Part shown: in pieces, positions 8,602 through 18,218 of the stretch | Layout of the letters: each line of letters begins with the position of its first letter | Numbering within the stretch: the stretch's first letter is position 1 | From: Nevskiaceae bacterium | Lineage (GTDB): Bacteria > Pseudomonadota > Gammaproteobacteria > Nevskiales > Nevskiaceae | Direction of reading: 5' to 3' | Assembly (NCBI GenBank): GCA_008012115.1 | Contig: SSEB01000004.1 | Location: 62,001 to 126,000 of the forward strand | Length of the DNA: 64,000 nt | The notes under the pieces: generated by a model | What the model saw: only the letters and a program-made list of their open reading frames with translations | Told to the model about the DNA's origin: nothing | Database searches by the model: none | Program-made: the position numbers and the translations under genes

Positions 8602-11600
8602 AACGACGCCACCTCGCGCATGACGCCCTGCACTTCACTGATGAGCTGATCTTCCTGGTACGGCTTGATCAGGTAGCGGTTGACGCCGATCTGCATCGCG
8701 CGCTCGCGGTGCTTATCGCCGGAGCGCGAGGTGATCATGATGATCGGCACGTTGCGGATGCGCTCGTTGTTGCGGATGAAGGTCGCCACTTCGAAACCGT
8801 CGGCGCGCGGCATTTCGATATCCAGCAGCACCACCGCCGGATGCTCGGTCTGCAGGCGCGCCATGGCGTCGAGACCGTCCTTGGCGGTGGACACGCGATA
8901 GCCGTGCTTGAGCAGCAGGCGCTCGGTGACGCGGCGAATGGTGATGGAGTCGTCGACCACCATGACCAGGTCGCGCTGATCGGCGCCGGCGTCGGCCTCG
9001 GCCTTGGCGGCGGCGGTGATCAGGGCGCGGCGGGCGCGGTCCTGCGCCAGCGCCGGCACGTCGAGGATCAGCACCACGCGGCCGTCGGCCAGGATGGTGG
9101 CGCTGGAGATGCCGGTGACCGAACTGATCTGCGGTCCGACCGCCTTCGACACCACTTCGCGGTTGCCGTGCAGCGTATCGACCACCACGGCGACGCGGCG
9201 CTCGTGCGCGCCCAAACCTTCGCCGACGCGCACCAGGATCGCGCTGACGGTCTTGCTCTCGCCGCCCTGCGGCCGGTCGACGCCGATGAAATCGCCCAGG
9301 TAACGCACGCGGTACTCGTGACCGCCGTAGCTGAACACCGGCCCCTGCTCGTCGTAATAGGCATCGAGCTGCTCACGCGCGATGCGGGCGATGCCCTCGA
9401 TGCTCGGCAGCGGGATGGCGTACATCTCGTCGGCCACCGACACCAGCAGCGCCTGCGAGATCGCGAGGTTCAGCGGCAGGCGGATCAGGAAGCGTGCGCC
9501 CTTGCCGGTCTCGGAGCCGATCTCGAGCGTACCGCCCAGCTGCTTGACCTCGGCCGCGACCACGTCCATGCCGATGCCACGACCGGCGTCTTGCGTCAGC
9601 TTCTTGGCGGTGGAGAAGCCGGGTTCGAAAATGAACTGCGCGACGTCGGCATCCGCCACCACGGCGTCCGCCGGCATCAGGCCGCGCTTGATCGCGGTGG
9701 CGCGGATCGCGTCGAAATCCAGGCCCTTGCCGTCGTCGCGCAACTCGACCAGCAGCTGCGCGCCCTCGCGGCGCAGACTGACGGTCACCACACCCGTTGT
9801 CGGCTTGCCGGCCGCGCTGCGCGCCGCCGGCTCCTCGATGCCGTGGACCACGGAATTGCGCAGCAGGTGCTCCAGCGGCGCGGTGATGCGCTCCAGCACG
9901 TTGCGGTCCAGCTCGCTCTCGATGCCCTCGAACTGCGCCTCCGCTTCCTTGCCGTTTTCCTGCGCCGTTTGTTTCACCACGCGCTGCAGACGCGCGACCT
10001 GGCGTGAGAACGGCACCATCAGCGTGCGCATCAGGCCCTGCTGCACGTCGGTGTTGATGCGCTGCTGCTGCAGCAGCAAGGTGTCGGCCTCGCTGACCAG
10101 TTCGTCCATGGTCGCGTGCAGGGCCGAAAGGTCACCGATGGACTCGGTCAGCGCGCGCGACAGTTCCTGCATACGGGTGTAGCGGTCCATCTCCAGCGGA
10201 TCGAAATCGCCGGCGTAGCGGTCGTGACGTTCCTGCGAGTGTCCGAGACCACGCGCGGAGATCTGCGCATCGGTCTCGATATCCATCAGGCGCAACTGCT
10301 CGCGGATGCGCGCGATGGCCTGCGACATTTCGTTGAGCTGCGCCTGCAGGCCGCTCTGGTGCTCTTCAAGGCGCGAGCGGTAGATCGAGATTTCGCCGGC
10401 CTGGTTGAGCATGCCGTCCAGGCTTTCCACCGGCACGCGCGCGGTCTCGCGGCGCAGCGCGGCGAGACCGGCCTGCTCGTCCTCCGGCTTCCAGAACAGT
10501 TGCGGGTCCCACAGCCCTTCGGCGGCCGGCGGCAGCGCCGGCGACGCCTGCGCCGGCGTGGGCTGCGGCTCGACGGCGGAGGGCTCGGGCATCGCATCGA
10601 CCGGCGGCGGCAGATCCGACAGTGCCTGCGGCGATATGTCGTCCGGCGGCGCCACGCCGCTGCGCAGGCTGGCGAGATCGCCGCGCAGCAGCAGGTCGTG
10701 CATGTGATACAGCGCGTCAAGCTCCGTCGAGAGCTGCGCAAACGCGACGGCATCGCCGCTGCCCTGCAGCTCCAGATGGTTGATGCGCGTCTCCATCTCG
10801 TGGGCGGCATTGCCCATGGCATTGAGTCCCGCCATGCGCGCGCCGCCCTTGAAGGTATGCAGCGCACGCTGCATCTCGCGCGCCGGCGCCAGCTCGCGCG
10901 GCTCGCGCTGCCAGGCCGCGAGGCTGCTTTGCAGCGTCTCCAGCAGCTCGCTGGCTTCGCCGCCGAAAATCTCGGCCAGTTCGTCGTCTGCGGAAGCAGC
11001 GGGAACCGCTGGCGCGACCGGCGCCGCGATCAGGGGCTCGAAGGCCGGACGTGGCGGCGTCTCGAGGCTGCCACCTTCGAGCACGATGGGCGCATCGGGC
11101 GCGATGGCGGCTTCCGGCGCTGCGGCAGCAGGTTCCGGCATTTCCAGCACGATCGTTTCACTGGACTCATCGGGGGCCGGCGTCTCCAGCGTGATTTCCG
11201 TCGTCTCGATGCCGCTGTCGCTCCCGGGTTCGGAGAGCGTCGGCGCCGCATCGGCGAGCAACACCGAGAGATCCGGAACCTGGCCGCGTTCCATGTCGGC
11301 CAGCGCCCTGTGCAGCACGTCGCTGGCCTGGTGCAGGCGGGCGAACAGCGCAGCGTCCGGCCGGCCTTCGCGCAGGGCATGGATCACCTGCTGTTCCAGG
11401 CGTGCACCGGCCTCGCCGAGACTGGCGTAGCCCGCCATGCGGGCACTGCCCTTGAGGGTGTGCACCACGCGCTTGAGCTCGGTGCCGGTCTCGACGCTGT
11501 AGGGACTCTCCTGCCAGGCGGCCGAATAGGCGTCGAGATGCTCCAGCAGTTCCCGCGCCTCAGCCAGGAAGATGCCGGCCAGTTCCGGATCGTCCGCATC

Positions 11601-14600
11601 CGCCGCGCCCGGCGGCGTCGGCGCTGCCGGCGCGGGCGCCGGGGCCTCAACCGGCATGACAGTTTCCGCGGGCGTCGCCACCGGCGGCATTTCGATGATT
11701 TCGCCGACCGGCGCCGACTCGGCTTTCCAGGCCAGCGCGTTGATGCGTGCGGCAAGGGCGCTGCCATCCTCGTCGAGCGTGCCTTCGCGATACCGGTCGA
11801 GCAACTGGTACAGGCCCTCGACGATCTCGGCCAGCGCTTCAAAGAAGCCGGGCGAAGGACGGATCGCCTCGGTGATGGCCTCGTCCATGCGACGGTGCAG
11901 CGCGCGCGTCGGCGTGGCGATGGCCGGGCACTGCGACATCAGCGCCGCACCAAGCAGCGTGTGGCAGAGATTCTTGATCTCGCTGGCGGCCTGGCGGTTT
12001 TCCGGTGCCCGCGCCCAGGCCCAGGCGGTCTGCTCGATACCCTGCACCAGGTCCAGCGCCTCGCTGGAGAAGATTTCCGCCAGCTGGCGCTCCTCGCTGG
12101 CGTGCTGCGCCTGGTCCGGCACCACCGACTGCAGTTCGCGGATGCGCGCCAGCCAGGGCGCGGCGTCCTGCGTGGCCACCGCCGGCGTGCCCACGGCCTC
12201 GACCCACTCGCGCAGCTCCAGCGTGGCGTCGCCGATCAGCAGCAGGGCTGCCCGCGGCAGTTCGAGGCCGGCCCCGCGGGTGGAATCGAGATAGGTTTCC
12301 AGCGCGCCGGCCAGCTCGCTGATCGCCGGCGCATTGACCACGTGCGCGGCACCGCGCAGCGTGTGGAAGGAGCGCACCACCTCACCGTCGATGGCGAACC
12401 AGTCGTAGACGCGGTCCTGGGCATGGAGCCACTGGCTGACGGCATCGAGTTTCTCGCGCGCATCCTCGCGGAAGATCGCGGCCATGTCGGGCTCTTCCGA
12501 CTCGGTCGCTTCGCGGCCCTGCGCGAGATTGTTGGCCTGGGCGATCAGCGCCAGCACCGCCGGATCATTGGGCTCGCGGCTGCGGAAACTTTCGATCAGC
12601 CCGGGCAGCAGCCGCACCGCGTCCGCCACCGTATCGGTGACCGCCGGGCCGACCGGGATGGAGCCGTCGAGGCAGCGGTTGAGCAGGTTCTCCAGCGCCC
12701 AGCCGAATTCGCCGATCTGCTGCGCGCCGACCATGCGGCCCGACCCCTTGAGGGTATGGAAAGCGCGCCGCACCGCAGCCAGCGTGTCGCGGTCCTCGAT
12801 ATCGCGACGCAGACGCGGCAAGGCGGCGTCCAGCGTCGAGCGGACTTCGCCGGCCTCCTCGAGGAAGATGTCGCGAATTTCTGGCTCGACCTCCTCCGCC
12901 ACCACCACCGTGGCGGCCGCCGGCGCCTCTGCCGGCAACTCGACATTGGCCGGCGGGTGCGTGGTCGCCGCCGGGTCGATCAGCTCCAGCTGGTCGATGT
13001 AACCAGTGAGGTTCTCGAGAATAGCCCCGGCCTGCGGCAGGTGGTCGCGCACCGCTTCGAGGTAGTACTCGACGGCGGCGACGGCGTCGGCGAAACGGTC
13101 GGCACGCGACTTTGACTCGCGCAGCGCGGCAAAGGCGGGATTGACGATGTAGTACCCCAGGCGCGCGACCAGCGCGGCGGCGCGGTCGTCCTGCAGGATG
13201 CTGAGCGCGGCGGCGACGTTGCCGACCAGGCGCTTGGACTCCACCGGCGGCTGGCTCTCGGCGCCACGGGTGTAGGCGTCGACCGCCGACTTGAGACGCG
13301 CCATGTTGACCAGCGACTCGCGCAGCAACGCGGCAACACCCTCGGCGAGATCGCGCGAGGGCGGCACCTGCTCGTCGAGTTCGATGTCCTTGAGCGCGGC
13401 GCGGCCGATCTGCCGGAACAGTGCGTTTTCCAGGCTCAGCTCGACACGGAGAATGGAGGTGGCGACATCCATCCACAGGCTGCCGGCTTCCGCCTGGCCC
13501 TGCAGGCTTTCCAGCAGGCGCGCCTGGTTGGCAACCACCCTCTGCAAATCCGGCAGCCCCAGCGCGGCCAGCGTGTTGGCGATGCGGCCGAGGTGGGCGC
13601 GGGTCTCATCGAGCCGCGGGCCGGCCTTGCCGCCGGCGCGCACGGCCAGGTCGATGCTGTCCTTGACCTGGGCGAAATCGTTGCGCAGTTCTTCGGCCAC
13701 ACGCGCCAGCAGTCCGGAACCCGGACCGCGCAGGCGCTGGCGCAGCGCCTCGACCTGCGCCGCTCCCGGCAGGTAGGCGTCCAGATGGAAATGCTGGCGC
13801 AGCGCGCCGACGCGCGGCGTCGCGGCGCGGGCACGACCGACGAAGAACAGCAACTGGCCGGCCAGCCCATCCGGGCGCGCGGCAACGGCGTCCTCGCCCG
13901 CCTCCGCCAGCAGCTTGATCTGCTGCACGGTGGCGCCCAGGGCGCGCCGGAGTTCCAGCGAATCATCCAGCGAGCGGGACAGCAGCGCCTCGGCCAGCGC
14001 CGCTACCGTGCGCCAGATCTGATGAACCGGCGTGGTCAGCGCCAGCGTCGCGATCTGCTCGGCGATCTTGCCGATGCGGCGCAGTGAGGCCAGCGCCTCG
14101 GCATCGTTGCGCAGCCAGTGCAGCATCGCCGACTGGAACAGCGGCAGCAGGCGCCGCGCCTCCACCTGCGCCGCTCCCGGTTCACGCACGCCCGGCGACG
14201 GCGGCAGGTTCATGCCGAGGCTGGCGATCTGGCTGGCGAACAGGTCGGATTCGGTGGACAGCGGCTTGCCGCGCGACAGCCGCAGCTCGTTGAGCAGCGG
14301 CTGCAGGATCAGGACCGCGTCGTCCATGCCGGTGGTCAGGGCATCGACATAGTCGGCAATCTGCACCGAGGCACCGAGCAGCGCCGAGTAGGCGGGCTCG
14401 GTCTCCTTGATGCGGCCCTGCATCATTTCATGCAGGACCTGCTTCATCTCCTCCGCGATCATCGCCACGCCGTGGCACTGGATCATGTTGGCGGTGCCGC
14501 GCACGTTGTGCAGCTCCACCAGCGCCTGCTGCAGGGGCAGCAGATCGGAAGGCGTCTCGATATGCGACTCGATCAGGCCGCGCGCGCGCGCCAGGCTCTG

Positions 14601-14663
14601 GTCGAACTCGCCCCGCACCCACTGCAGGCCCTTGTTGATTTGCGGTCGCGGAGCGGCGGTCAT
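8598..14663 (-). CDS. chpA: ChpA-type hybrid CheA kinase with multiple phosphotransfer domains
   Basis: This 2021-residue protein is the hub kinase of the Pil-Chp system for type IV pilus motility. An N-terminal FimL-like helical region is followed by at least five Hpt-type sites with histidines at about 636 (HTLKG), 767 (HTLRG), 901 (HTLLG, lysine lost), 1068 (HTLKG) and 1269 (HTFKG), separated by Ala/Pro-rich linkers. Then come a CheA dimer/HATPase module (NSVVHGIEEP, DDGKGLD, GRGIGMDVV), a CheW domain and a C-terminal receiver with phospho-acceptor Asp1948 (LLDIEMPRADG). P. aeruginosa ChpA is longer and has more Hpt-like modules. It overlaps pilI and chpC by 4 bp each. Confidence 0.92.
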   Translation of the reverse strand: MTAAPRPQINKGLQWVRGEFDQSLARARGLIESHIETPSDLLPLQQALVELHNVRGTANMIQCHGVAMIAEEMKQVLHEMMQGRIKETEPAYSALLGASVQIADYVDALTTGMDDAVLILQPLLNELRLSRGKPLSTESDLFASQIASLGMNLPPSPGVREPGAAQVEARRLLPLFQSAMLHWLRNDAEALASLRRIGKIAEQIATLALTTPVHQIWRTVAALAEALLSRSLDDSLELRRALGATVQQIKLLAEAGEDAVAARPDGLAGQLLFFVGRARAATPRVGALRQHFHLDAYLPGAAQVEALRQRLRGPGSGLLARVAEELRNDFAQVKDSIDLAVRAGGKAGPRLDETRAHLGRIANTLAALGLPDLQRVVANQARLLESLQGQAEAGSLWMDVATSILRVELSLENALFRQIGRAALKDIELDEQVPPSRDLAEGVAALLRESLVNMARLKSAVDAYTRGAESQPPVESKRLVGNVAAALSILQDDRAAALVARLGYYIVNPAFAALRESKSRADRFADAVAAVEYYLEAVRDHLPQAGAILENLTGYIDQLELIDPAATTHPPANVELPAEAPAAATVVVAEEVEPEIRDIFLEEAGEVRSTLDAALPRLRRDIEDRDTLAAVRRAFHTLKGSGRMVGAQQIGEFGWALENLLNRCLDGSIPVGPAVTDTVADAVRLLPGLIESFRSREPNDPAVLALIAQANNLAQGREATESEEPDMAAIFREDAREKLDAVSQWLHAQDRVYDWFAIDGEVVRSFHTLRGAAHVVNAPAISELAGALETYLDSTRGAGLELPRAALLLIGDATLELREWVEAVGTPAVATQDAAPWLARIRELQSVVPDQAQHASEERQLAEIFSSEALDLVQGIEQTAWAWARAPENRQAASEIKNLCHTLLGAALMSQCPAIATPTRALHRRMDEAITEAIRPSPGFFEALAEIVEGLYQLLDRYREGTLDEDGSALAARINALAWKAESAPVGEIIEMPPVATPAETVMPVEAPAPAPAAPTPPGAADADDPELAGIFLAEARELLEHLDAYSAAWQESPYSVETGTELKRVVHTLKGSARMAGYASLGEAGARLEQQVIHALREGRPDAALFARLHQASDVLHRALADMERGQVPDLSVLLADAAPTLSEPGSDSGIETTEITLETPAPDESSETIVLEMPEPAAAAPEAAIAPDAPIVLEGGSLETPPRPAFEPLIAAPVAPAVPAASADDELAEIFGGEASELLETLQSSLAAWQREPRELAPAREMQRALHTFKGGARMAGLNAMGNAAHEMETRINHLELQGSGDAVAFAQLSTELDALYHMHDLLLRGDLASLRSGVAPPDDISPQALSDLPPPVDAMPEPSAVEPQPTPAQASPALPPAAEGLWDPQLFWKPEDEQAGLAALRRETARVPVESLDGMLNQAGEISIYRSRLEEHQSGLQAQLNEMSQAIARIREQLRLMDIETDAQISARGLGHSQERHDRYAGDFDPLEMDRYTRMQELSRALTESIGDLSALHATMDELVSEADTLLLQQQRINTDVQQGLMRTLMVPFSRQVARLQRVVKQTAQENGKEAEAQFEGIESELDRNVLERITAPLEHLLRNSVVHGIEEPAARSAAGKPTTGVVTVSLRREGAQLLVELRDDGKGLDFDAIRATAIKRGLMPADAVVADADVAQFIFEPGFSTAKKLTQDAGRGIGMDVVAAEVKQLGGTLEIGSETGKGARFLIRLPLNLAISQALLVSVADEMYAIPLPSIEGIARIAREQLDAYYDEQGPVFSYGGHEYRVRYLGDFIGVDRPQGGESKTVSAILVRVGEGLGAHERRVAVVVDTLHGNREVVSKAVGPQISSVTGISSATILADGRVVLILDVPALAQDRARRALITAAAKAEADAGADQRDLVMVVDDSITIRRVTERLLLKHGYRVSTAKDGLDAMARLQTEHPAVVLLDIEMPRADGFEVATFIRNNERIRNVPIIMITSRSGDKHRERAMQIGVNRYLIKPYQEDQLISEVQGVMREVASL

Positions 14664-15208
14664 AGTCCGGCGTGCTTGAAGGTCTCGCTGAGCGCGACCT
14701 TGTGCAGGCTGAAGGCCAGCCAGGGCTGCCCGTCACGCACGAAGGCGCCCAGGAGGTAGGGCGAGTAATGACCGGCGGCGGCGACGATCTCGCGCCGCTG
14801 CTCGTGTGGCGCGAACTGGCGGTGTCCGGCGACTTCGTCGACCAGGAAACCGGCGGGGACGCGGTCGGAATTGAACACCAGGGCGCGCCGGCTGCGCTGC
14901 TCTTCCGCGGCCGGCAGGCCGAGGAACTGGCGCAGGTCGATGATCGGCAGCAGCGAGCCGCGCACGTTGGCGACGCCGAGCAGCCAGGCGCGGACGTTGG
15001 GTACGCGCGTCAGCTTGGGCGGCACGATCACCTCGCGCACCTCGTCGCGTGGCGCCGCCAGCCAGATGTCGTTGAGGCGGAAACCGAGCCCGCCCCAGGT
15101 CTGGGCCTGGCCGGCAGCGATGTCGAGCCGCACGGTGCGCAGCCGCGCCTCAAGGCGCAGCAGCTGCTCGAAAGGATCGTCCCGCAGGGCTCTGAGTTCT
15201 GCGCTCAT
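14660..15208 (-). CDS. pilI: CheW-like adaptor, PilI type
   Basis: The 182-residue CheW-domain protein has RLNDIWLAAPRDEV, VPNVRAWLLGVANVRGSLLPIIDLR and GFLVDEVAGHR segments typical of PilI. It should couple the PilJ receptor to ChpA at the cell pole. It lies between pilG and chpA, with a 4-bp overlap with chpA. In Pseudomonas pilI is followed by pilJ; here pilJ lies about 9 kb away on the opposite strand. Confidence 0.87.
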   Translation of the reverse strand: MSAELRALRDDPFEQLLRLEARLRTVRLDIAAGQAQTWGGLGFRLNDIWLAAPRDEVREVIVPPKLTRVPNVRAWLLGVANVRGSLLPIIDLRQFLGLPAAEEQRSRRALVFNSDRVPAGFLVDEVAGHRQFAPHEQRREIVAAAGHYSPYLLGAFVRDGQPWLAFSLHKVALSETFKHAGL

Positions 15209-15224
15209 GCGCGTGGCGTCCGTG

Positions 15225-15611
15225 CTACTTCTTGATGTGCGCCTTCACCGCGCCGATCAGCTCGTCCTTGGTGAACGGCTTGGTCAGGTACTCGTCGGAG
15301 CCGACGATGCGGCCGCGTGCGCGGTCGAACAGGCCGTCCTTGGACGACAGCATGATCACCGGGATCTTGGCGTAGCGGGGATTGCCCTTGATCAGCGCGC
15401 AGGCCTGGTAGCCGTCGAGCCGGGGCATCATGATGTCGATGAAGATGATGTCCGGTTCGTGATCGGCGATCTTGCCGAGCGCCTCGAAGCCGTCCTGCGC
15501 TGTGATCACCGCATAACCCTCACGCGCCAGCAACGTCTCGGCCGTGCGCCGGATGGTCTGGCTATCGTCGATCACCATGACCTTGGCCGCATCCTGGTCC
15601 TGTTTTGCCAC
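15225..15611 (-). CDS. pilG: Twitching-motility response regulator PilG
   Basis: The single-domain receiver of 128 residues has an acidic pocket D15/D16, phospho-acceptor Asp59 (IIFIDIMMPRLDG), switch Ser89 and Lys111 (LTKPF). It is very similar to Pseudomonas PilG, including IRRTAETLL and SSKDGLFD.A.GRIVGSD. PilG is phosphorylated by ChpA and promotes pilus extension. It heads the minus-strand operon pilG-pilI-chpA-chpC and is divergent from gshA, with 150 bp between start codons that must hold both promoters. Confidence 0.93.
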   Translation of the reverse strand: MAKQDQDAAKVMVIDDSQTIRRTAETLLAREGYAVITAQDGFEALGKIADHEPDIIFIDIMMPRLDGYQACALIKGNPRYAKIPVIMLSSKDGLFDRARGRIVGSDEYLTKPFTKDELIGAVKAHIKK

Positions 15612-15761
15612 CGGCCACTCCCCCTCGTCGAGATGTTGTTGCCTGACAACTTCTTATGGGCGTTTTGTAACACAGTCCTTGATTAAAGCCCATACGCCCA
15701 CAGCTTGGGCCGCCATCGATCCGTTGCGCTACCATCGCGCACATTCCAAGAAGGCGTTCCC

Positions 15762-17069
15762 ATGCTCAGTCCCGTACCGCATCTCGCCACCGCCCAGACC
15801 GGTCCCCTGCTCGCCCTCGAATCGACCCTGCTGGCGCGCGCCGCGGATATCGAGGCCTGGTTCCGCGCGCAGTGGCAGCGCACGGTGCCGCCGTTCTACA
15901 GCTCGGTGGACCTGCGCAACGCCGGCTTCAAGCTGGCGCCGGTGGACACCAACCTGTTCCCCGGCGGCTTCAACAACCTCAACCCGGCGTTCGAGCCGCT
16001 GTGCGTGCAGGCGTTGCAGACCGCGATCCAGCGCGTCTGTCCCACGGCCAAGGGCATCCTGCTGGTGCCGGAGAACCACACGCGCAACAAGTTCTACCTG
16101 GAGAACGTGGCGACCCTGTTCGGCCTGATCCAGAAAGCTGGCTACAAGGTGCACATCGGCACGCTGATCCCGGAGATCACCGAGCCCACCGAGCTGACGC
16201 TGGAAATCTCCGGCCGCAAGCTGCTGCTGGAGCCGATCCAGCGCGACGAGGCGCACGTCTCGGTCGGCGGTTTCACGCCCTGCTCGATCCTGCTCAACAA
16301 CGACCTCTCCGCCGGCATCCCGGAAATCCTCAAGGATCTCGACCAGGACATCATTCCGCCGATGGGCCTGGGCTGGCACGCGCGCACCAAGTCCAGCCAC
16401 TTCGGCTTCTACCGCGACGTGGCGAGGGAATTCGGCGAGCATCTCGGCATCGACCCCTGGCTGGTCGATCCGCTGTTCCGCAACTGCGGCCAGATCAACT
16501 TCGCCAAACGCGAGGGCGAGGACTGCCTGATCGGCAATGTCGAGATGCTGCTGCAGGACATCCGCGCCAAGTACGACCAGTACGGCATCAAGGACGAGCC
16601 CTTCGTCATCATCAAGTCCGACGCCGGCACCTACGGCATGGGCGTGATGACGGCGCGCAGCGCCGCCGACGTGCGCAACATGAACCGCAAGGCGCGCACC
16701 CACATGAGCAGCGCCAAGGAAGGCCGCGACGTCACCGGCGCCATCATCCAGGAGGGCGTGCACACCACCGAGACGCTGGGTGCCGACAACGCCACCGCCG
16801 AGCCGGTGGTCTACATGATCGATCACTTCGTGGTCGGCGGGTTCTACCGCCTCAACAGCCAGCGCGGCGCGCAGGAGAACCTCAACGCGCCCGGCATGCG
16901 CTTCGAGCCCCTGGCCTTCGAAACGCCCTGCAGCCATCCCGATCCCAACTGCGGCCCTGACGAACGGCCCAACCGCTTCTACGCCTACGGCGTGGTGGCG
17001 CGCCTCGCAGCCCTGGCTGCGGCGCGTGAGATCGCTGCCAACGGCAGCGGCAATGGCAACGGCGGCTGA
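15762..17069 (+). CDS. gshA: Glutamate-cysteine ligase, proteobacterial GshA family
   Basis: The 435-residue protein belongs to the GshA family (Pfam GshA type), distinct from E. coli GshA. Recognisable blocks include NAGFKLAPVDTNLFPGGFNN, LLVPENHTRNKFY, IKSDAGTYGMGVM and QEGVHTTE. It makes gamma-glutamylcysteine from Glu, Cys and ATP, the first step of glutathione synthesis. ATG at 15762 was chosen because AAGAAGG lies at good Shine-Dalgarno distance; a TTG 57 bp upstream in frame is less likely. The gene pairs with gshB downstream, with repeat copy 3 filling the gap. Confidence 0.92.
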   Translation: MLSPVPHLATAQTGPLLALESTLLARAADIEAWFRAQWQRTVPPFYSSVDLRNAGFKLAPVDTNLFPGGFNNLNPAFEPLCVQALQTAIQRVCPTAKGILLVPENHTRNKFYLENVATLFGLIQKAGYKVHIGTLIPEITEPTELTLEISGRKLLLEPIQRDEAHVSVGGFTPCSILLNNDLSAGIPEILKDLDQDIIPPMGLGWHARTKSSHFGFYRDVAREFGEHLGIDPWLVDPLFRNCGQINFAKREGEDCLIGNVEMLLQDIRAKYDQYGIKDEPFVIIKSDAGTYGMGVMTARSAADVRNMNRKARTHMSSAKEGRDVTGAIIQEGVHTTETLGADNATAEPVVYMIDHFVVGGFYRLNSQRGAQENLNAPGMRFEPLAFETPCSHPDPNCGPDERPNRFYAYGVVARLAALAAAREIAANGSGNGNGG

Positions 17070-17077
17070 TATCCCGG

Positions 17078-17189
17078 CCACCCGCTACCGGTTCGGAGCG
17101 CCGCGAATTAGTTTTATTTTATTTACCGATATTTAATTCGATCAACATATTTAAACTTTTCTCCCAGGCCGACCGGCCGGAGCGGGTGA
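17078..17189. repeat. 112-bp intergenic element, copy 3
   Basis: Ends are CCACCCGCT (17078-17086) and AGCGGGTGA (17181-17189). The core at 17111-17156 starts GTT and ends AAC. This copy sits between two genes of one pathway on the same strand. It starts 8 bp after the gshA stop and ends 7 bp before the gshB ATG, so its right end supplies the sequence where the gshB ribosome-binding site should be. Confidence 0.93.
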
Positions 17190-17196
17190 GGCGAAC

Positions 17197-18171
17197 ATGA
17201 GCACGACGGCAACCCGGCAGCGGCGCTTGGGCGTGGTGATGGACCCCATCGACCACATCAAGCCCTACAAGGACACCACGCTGGCGCTGATGCTGGCGGC
17301 GCAGAAGCGCGGCTGGTCGCTCCACTACCTGGAAATGCCGGACCTCGGTCTGCGCGACGGCGTGGCGCTGGGCCGCGCCCGCAGCGTCACCGTCATCGAC
17401 GACAAGCAGCACTGGTTCGATTTCACCGGCGAGCCGCAGACGCTGAAGCTGGGTGAGCTCGACGCGATCCTGATGCGCAAGGACCCGCCCTTCGATCTCG
17501 AGTACATCACCGCCACTTATATCCTCGAGCGCGCCGAGGCGCAGGGCGCGCTGGTCGCCAACAAGCCGGCCAGCCTGCGCGACTGCAACGAGAAGATGTA
17601 CACCGCCTGGTTCCCGCAGTGCACGCCGCCGACGCTGTTCTCGCGCGACCCGGCGACGCTGCGCGCTTTCCACGCCGAACATGGCGACGTGATCTACAAG
17701 CCGGTCGACGGCATGGGCGGCCAGGGCATCTTCCGCGTCGGCGCGGACGGCTTGAACCTGGGCGCGGTGCTGGAGCAACTGACCGGCAACGGCCGCACCA
17801 CCATCGTCGCGCAGAAATACCTGCCGGCGATCAAGGACGGCGACAAGCGCATCCTGGTGGTGGACGGCGAGCCGGTGCCCTACTGCCTGGCGCGCGTGCC
17901 GATGGCCGGCGAGACGCGCGGCAACCTCGCCGCCGGCGGCAGCGGCCGGCCGCAGCCGCTCACCGAACGCGACCGCTGGATCGCCGCGCAGGTCGGCCCG
18001 GAACTGAAGCGCCGCGGCCTGCTGTTCGTCGGCCTCGACGTGATCGGCGAGCATCTCACCGAGATCAACGTCACCTCGCCCACCTGCGCGCGTGAGATCG
18101 ACGCCGCCTACGGCACCGACATCGGCGGCCTGCTGATCGAAGCGCTGGAGAAACGTCTCGCCGCCCGCTGA
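17197..18171 (+). CDS. gshB: Glutathione synthetase
   Basis: The 324-residue ATP-grasp enzyme ligates gamma-glutamylcysteine and glycine. It shows VVMDPIDHIKPYKDTT near the start, MRKDPPFD, IYKPVDGMGGQGIFR as the ATP-binding loop, and INVTSPTCAREID for metal and substrate contacts. Length fits E. coli GshB. It is followed by yqgE and yqgF as in Pseudomonas, which supports a shared transcription unit. The only Shine-Dalgarno candidate is in the repeat end GGGTGAGGCG just before ATG. Confidence 0.95.
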   Translation: MSTTATRQRRLGVVMDPIDHIKPYKDTTLALMLAAQKRGWSLHYLEMPDLGLRDGVALGRARSVTVIDDKQHWFDFTGEPQTLKLGELDAILMRKDPPFDLEYITATYILERAEAQGALVANKPASLRDCNEKMYTAWFPQCTPPTLFSRDPATLRAFHAEHGDVIYKPVDGMGGQGIFRVGADGLNLGAVLEQLTGNGRTTIVAQKYLPAIKDGDKRILVVDGEPVPYCLARVPMAGETRGNLAAGGSGRPQPLTERDRWIAAQVGPELKRRGLLFVGLDVIGEHLTEINVTSPTCAREIDAAYGTDIGGLLIEALEKRLAAR

Positions 18172-18218
18172 GTCCGGGGCGGCTTGTCATCGCCGCCCTC
18201 GCGCCGGATACTGCGGCC

